A DNA stretch of 64,000 bases from Guyparkeria sp016278265 (GTDB lineage Bacteria; Pseudomonadota; Gammaproteobacteria; Halothiobacillales; Halothiobacillaceae): assembly GCF_044582145.1 (NCBI RefSeq), contig NZ_JBDODO010000001.1; one strand, 5' to 3'. A program made the position numbers and the translations under genes. This document shows, one piece after another, positions 61,139 through 64,000 of this stretch (the first letter of the stretch is position 1; each line of letters begins with the position of its first letter). The notes under the pieces are model-generated. The model was not told the origin of the DNA, did not search any database, and saw only the letters and a program-made list of their open reading frames with translations.

Positions 61139-61869
61139 CGGACACTGGGCGTCGGCTGCGTGTCGTGACCTGGAACATCCACAGCTGCATCGACCACCGC
61201 GGCCGCTATACCCCGGAGCGCACCGCGCGGGTGTTGCGCCTGCTCGCGCCGGACGTGGTTGCGTTGCAGGAGGCCAACCTCGCCGCCGACCCGGCCGACG
61301 ACCGCCTGCTGCGGGCACTCGAACCGTTTCTGCCGCACTGGCTGTTCGCCCCCACCCACGAGCGCGGCTGCCTGCACCGTCCCGGCGAGGTGACCGGGTT
61401 CGGCAACCTGATTGCCTCGCGTTGGCCGATTTACCCCGAGACCCCGCTGGAACTCTCGCATGTCGATCGCGAGCCTCGCCAGGCCCTAAGGGCGCGCATC
61501 GCTCTGCCCGAAAGGACACTGCACTGCTGGGTGGTGCACCTCGGGCTGGGCCTGATCGAGCGTCGCGAGCAGGGGCGACGACTGGCCGAGGCGCTCGCCG
61601 AGCTGCCGCCCGACGCGCCGCTGCTGCTGGCCGGTGATTTCAATGAATGGCTGCCGCGGGCCAAGAGCCTGCGGGTACTCCACCGCGAGCTGACCCGCCT
61701 GCCGGTGCGACGCACCTTCCCCGCCGGGCGTCCGCTGCTGCCACTGGATCAGATCTGGCTCCGCGGGCCGCTGCATGCCCACGCGCTCAAGGCGATTCGC
61801 GACCCGATCGTGCCGCGCATCTCCGATCACCTGCCGCTGGTGGCCGATCTCACGCTCGAGACGGGCTGA
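61135..61869 (+). CDS. Endonuclease/exonuclease/phosphatase-family protein
   Basis: The 244-residue EEP-fold protein has the motifs VVTWNIHSCIDHRG, VVALQEANL, LLLAGDFNEW, LPLDQIWLRG and ISDHLPLVADL, covering the metal-binding and catalytic Asn, Glu, Asp and His residues. EEP proteins of this size, coupled to PLD-VTT proteins, are probably phosphodiesterases in lipid turnover rather than nucleases; that is an inference. Its start overlaps the upstream stop (ATGA). Confidence 0.88.
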   Translation: MTDTGRRLRVVTWNIHSCIDHRGRYTPERTARVLRLLAPDVVALQEANLAADPADDRLLRALEPFLPHWLFAPTHERGCLHRPGEVTGFGNLIASRWPIYPETPLELSHVDREPRQALRARIALPERTLHCWVVHLGLGLIERREQGRRLAEALAELPPDAPLLLAGDFNEWLPRAKSLRVLHRELTRLPVRRTFPAGRPLLPLDQIWLRGPLHAHALKAIRDPIVPRISDHLPLVADLTLETG

Positions 61870-61885
61870 TCCGTCCCGACCTGAT

Positions 61886-62524
61886 TCAATCCGGGGCTCG
61901 GTCGAGCCACTCGCTGATGACGTCGCGGACCTCGCGCACATGGGTGCCCTTGGTGCCGGAAAAGGCCATCCACTCCCCGTCAGGCAAGGGATGCTCGCGC
62001 GCCAGCCGCGCGACGGTCTGCTTGACCTGACCGAAGCTGAGCTTGTCGGCCTTGGTCAGCAGGGCGAGTATCGGCAGGCCGCGCGCCATCGCGTAATCGA
62101 GCATCTGCTGGTCGAGCGCCTTGAGCGGGTGGCGAATGTCCATGATCACCACCACCCCGACCAGGGACTGGCGCTCGGCGAAGTACTGCGCCATCGCCTC
62201 ACCCCAGGTGCGGCGCACCCGCTCGGGCACCTTGGCATAACCGTAACCGGGCAGGTCGACCAGCCGGCGGCGGGCGCCTTCCGTCTCGCCGCCCAGGCCG
62301 AACAGGTTGATCATCTGGGTGCGTCCCGGCGTGCGCGAGGTGCGCGCCAGGGCCTTCTGCCCCACCAGGGCATTTAGCGCGGTGGACTTGCCGGCGTTCG
62401 AGCGCCCGGCGAAGGCCACTTCGGCGCCGATGTCCTCGCCGATGTCGGCCAGGCGCGGGGCGCTCTTGATGAAGGAGGCGGCGTCGAAGAGGCGGCGTTG
62501 GTGTCGAGTGGCGTCGTCGGTCAT
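61886..62524 (-). CDS. engB: Ribosome-biogenesis GTP-binding protein EngB (YihA/YsxC)
   Basis: The 212-residue GTPase has G1 GRSNAGKST, G3 DLPGYGYAKVPE and G4 LTKADKL, with FSGTKGTHV as G5. It acts in 50S assembly. The start at 62524 (MTDDATRHQRRLFDAASF) fits the family; an in-frame ATG 24 codons upstream adds non-conserved sequence. It is divergent from the cytochrome c4 gene, as in many gammaproteobacteria. Confidence 0.95.
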   Translation of the reverse strand: MTDDATRHQRRLFDAASFIKSAPRLADIGEDIGAEVAFAGRSNAGKSTALNALVGQKALARTSRTPGRTQMINLFGLGGETEGARRRLVDLPGYGYAKVPERVRRTWGEAMAQYFAERQSLVGVVVIMDIRHPLKALDQQMLDYAMARGLPILALLTKADKLSFGQVKQTVARLAREHPLPDGEWMAFSGTKGTHVREVRDVISEWLDRAPD

Positions 62525-62786
62525 GCGGTTCAACCAGGCATTGAAGGGGAGGAAGGGGAACGCCACGGACCCAAGCCCGTGTTTTCCCGCAGGCATCCTG
62601 CCATGCCGCGAGGTTGCAAGCGAGTGACTTATGCGGTTTGATTACGGGTCGTTTTGGCGGGGCCCCGATTGGATTTGGGAATACCGCAGCGAGTGGCTCG
62701 GCGGAATCCCTCCCCTCGGAGCGCTCCGAAACACCTTCATTAAGGCCAGGGCCGGCCGAACGCGAACCACAACGAGATCGTTAGCG

Positions 62787-63422
62787 ATGATGACAGCAGT
62801 TCACCCGATGCCGCGTCGCGGCCGTTTCACCGCCGGCATGCTTCTGGGACTCTCCTTTCTCGCTGGCGCCGCCCAGGCCAGCGAGGCCGGCTCGATCAAG
62901 GCCGGCCGCGAGGCGGCCCAGTCTTGCGCCGCCTGTCATGGCGAGAAGGGCAACAGTAACAACCCGGCCTTCCCGTCGCTTGCCGGCCAGCCGGCGAAGT
63001 ACCTCGCCTCGCAGCTGACCGCCTATCGTGACGGCAAGCGCGAGAACGCCATCATGAACGGGCAGGCCGCGGGCCTCAGCGACCAGCAGATCCAGGACAT
63101 CGCCGCCTACTACGCCGCCCAGGATCGCAAGGTCGCCAGCCCGGCCGACGAAGGCTCGGCATTGGGCGCGGACCTGTACCATCACGGTCGCGACAACGTC
63201 GCCGCCTGCGCGGCCTGCCACCACAGCGACGGCTACGGAAACCAGCCGGCCGGGTTCCCGGCCCTGCGCGGCCTGACCGCCGGGTACGTCGCCCAGTCGC
63301 TCAAGGACTACCGCAGCGGCGATCGCGCCCATGGTCAGGCCGTGCTGATGATCCCGCTGGCCACCGAGCTCTCCGACGAAGAAATCAACGCACTGGCCGC
63401 GCACATCGCCAGCCTCGACTGA
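62787..63422 (+). CDS. Dihaem cytochrome c4
   Basis: The 211-residue periplasmic protein has a signal peptide (cleaved near AAQA/SEAG) and two similar c-type haem domains, each with CAACH (QSCAACHGEKG and AACAACHHSDG). Family motifs are FPSLAGQPAKYLASQLTAYRDGKREN and FPALRGLTAGYVAQSLKDYRSGDR. Cytochrome c4 passes electrons to terminal oxidases, so it could link FccAB sulfide oxidation to respiration. The gene next to it is resB, needed for cytochrome c maturation. Confidence 0.93.
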   Translation: MMTAVHPMPRRGRFTAGMLLGLSFLAGAAQASEAGSIKAGREAAQSCAACHGEKGNSNNPAFPSLAGQPAKYLASQLTAYRDGKRENAIMNGQAAGLSDQQIQDIAAYYAAQDRKVASPADEGSALGADLYHHGRDNVAACAACHHSDGYGNQPAGFPALRGLTAGYVAQSLKDYRSGDRAHGQAVLMIPLATELSDEEINALAAHIASLD

Positions 63423-63562
63423 CCACCGTTTGTCGCCGCACCGCCCGGGCATCCGTCTCTCGGAGGGCCCAGGTGGCGGCGCGGCGCCTAAACCCGTTGG
63501 CGGAAGGCAGCCCGATGCCGACAGCCGCCATGAACCCACTCGATCCCCGCGAAGGCTAGCCG

Positions 63563-64000
63563 ATGACCACCCAGGCCCAAACCGCCCGCAAACGCCGCCG
63601 CAGCTTGAGCTCGCGCCTGTTCACCTGGCTCACCTCGATGAACCTGGCGATCGCGCTGCTCTCGATCCTGGCGATCGCCTCGGTGATCGGCACCGTGTTG
63701 CAGCAGAACCAGCCGTTCAATGACTACCTGATCGAGTTCGGCCCGTTCTGGTACGAGGTCTTCATGACCTTGAAGCTCAACGACGTCTACTCGGCCGGCT
63801 GGTTCGTGCTCATCCTGATGTTTCTGCTCGCCTCGACCAGCGCCTGCCTGATCCGCAACACCCCGAATTTCCTGCGCGACATCCGGAGCTTCCGCCTCAA
63901 TGCGCAGGAGATGTCGCTGCGAGCCTTCGACCATTCCCGTCAGTACGAGAGCGACCTGCCCGCCGCGACCATCGTCGAGCGTACCCAGGGGCTGTTCCAG
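63563..64000 (+). CDS. resB: ResB/Ccs1-type cytochrome c biogenesis protein (5' part)
   Basis: An open frame from the ATG at 63563 runs to the window end (146 codons seen). The product begins with a basic segment (RKRRRSLSSRLFTWL), a helix (MNLAIALLSILAIASVIGTVLQQNQ), FNDYLIEFGPFWYEVFMTLKLNDVYSAGWF and a second helix (FVLILMFLLASTSACLIRN). These match the N-terminal part of ResB/Ccs1, which with CcsA/ResC delivers haem to apocytochromes c (system II). GAAGG lies 8 bases upstream. Confidence 0.93.
   Translation, partial: MTTQAQTARKRRRSLSSRLFTWLTSMNLAIALLSILAIASVIGTVLQQNQPFNDYLIEFGPFWYEVFMTLKLNDVYSAGWFVLILMFLLASTSACLIRNTPNFLRDIRSFRLNAQEMSLRAFDHSRQYESDLPAATIVERTQGLFQ

Overview
The window is 64 kb of dense, GC-rich bacterial chromosome with a gammaproteobacterial gene order (ileS-lspA-fkpB-ispH; smc-zipA-ligA; trmJ-cysE-iscR; ndk-rlmN-pilF-rodZ-ispG-hisS-yfgM-bamB-der; tgt-yajC-secD-secF). 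A flavocytochrome c sulfide dehydrogenase pair (fccA/fccB), a c4-type dihaem cytochrome and the start of a ResB-type cytochrome c maturation protein suggest a sulfur-oxidising chemolithotroph. A Halothiobacillaceae-like or Ectothiorhodospira-related organism is my inference; no rRNA or tRNA is present to settle it.

Layout. 1-5.0 kb: end of a membrane protein gene, then an isoprenoid/lipoprotein/tRNA-synthetase operon read leftwards. 5.0-12.7 kb: a type IV pilus minor-pilin operon (fimU-pilV-pilW-pilX-pilY1-pilE plus a second FimT-like pilin). 12.9-18 kb: an inositol-phosphatase-family enzyme, REP-like hairpins, fccB/fccA with a palindrome-rich upstream region, a PAP2 phosphatase whose reading frame contains a nested-palindrome repeat, and a glycosyltransferase. 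18-25 kb: ligA, zipA, smc. 25-27.7 kb: queF, a pentulose-kinase-like gene and cysZ. 27.7-39.3 kb: der to trmJ, a long leftward run of housekeeping genes, with iscR directly beside ndk and no iscSUA-hscBA-fdx between them. 39.4-46 kb: suhB, then secF, secD, yajC, tgt, queA. With queF, the window holds the queuosine steps from preQ0 onward to epoxyqueuosine.

46.2-46.9 kb contains no credible protein gene. On the minus strand it holds about 17 AGGA motifs, nine of them exactly in the loops of perfect short hairpins. It ends in a strong intrinsic terminator and is preceded by an 18-bp TGTAGG-N6-CCTACA palindrome resembling the GacA/UvrY upstream activating sequence. I interpret it as a large CsrB/RsmZ-type small RNA that sequesters CsrA/RsmA. 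This is the most interesting item in the window.

46.9-54.4 kb: an alpha/beta hydrolase, an RsmB-type rRNA methyltransferase, lptM-lysA, and a glutathione module (peroxiredoxin-glutaredoxin hybrid, glutathione reductase) next to metR. 54.3-64 kb: a membrane GGDEF-EAL protein with a periplasmic CxxCH sensor and a degenerate EAL domain, a Tat-exported aldo/keto reductase, a small membrane protein, a phospholipase D-VTT fusion coupled to an endonuclease/exonuclease/phosphatase-family protein, engB, cytochrome c4 and the beginning of resB. Surface-lifestyle functions (type IV pili, c-di-GMP turnover, a predicted Csr sponge RNA) therefore sit close to sulfur-energy genes.
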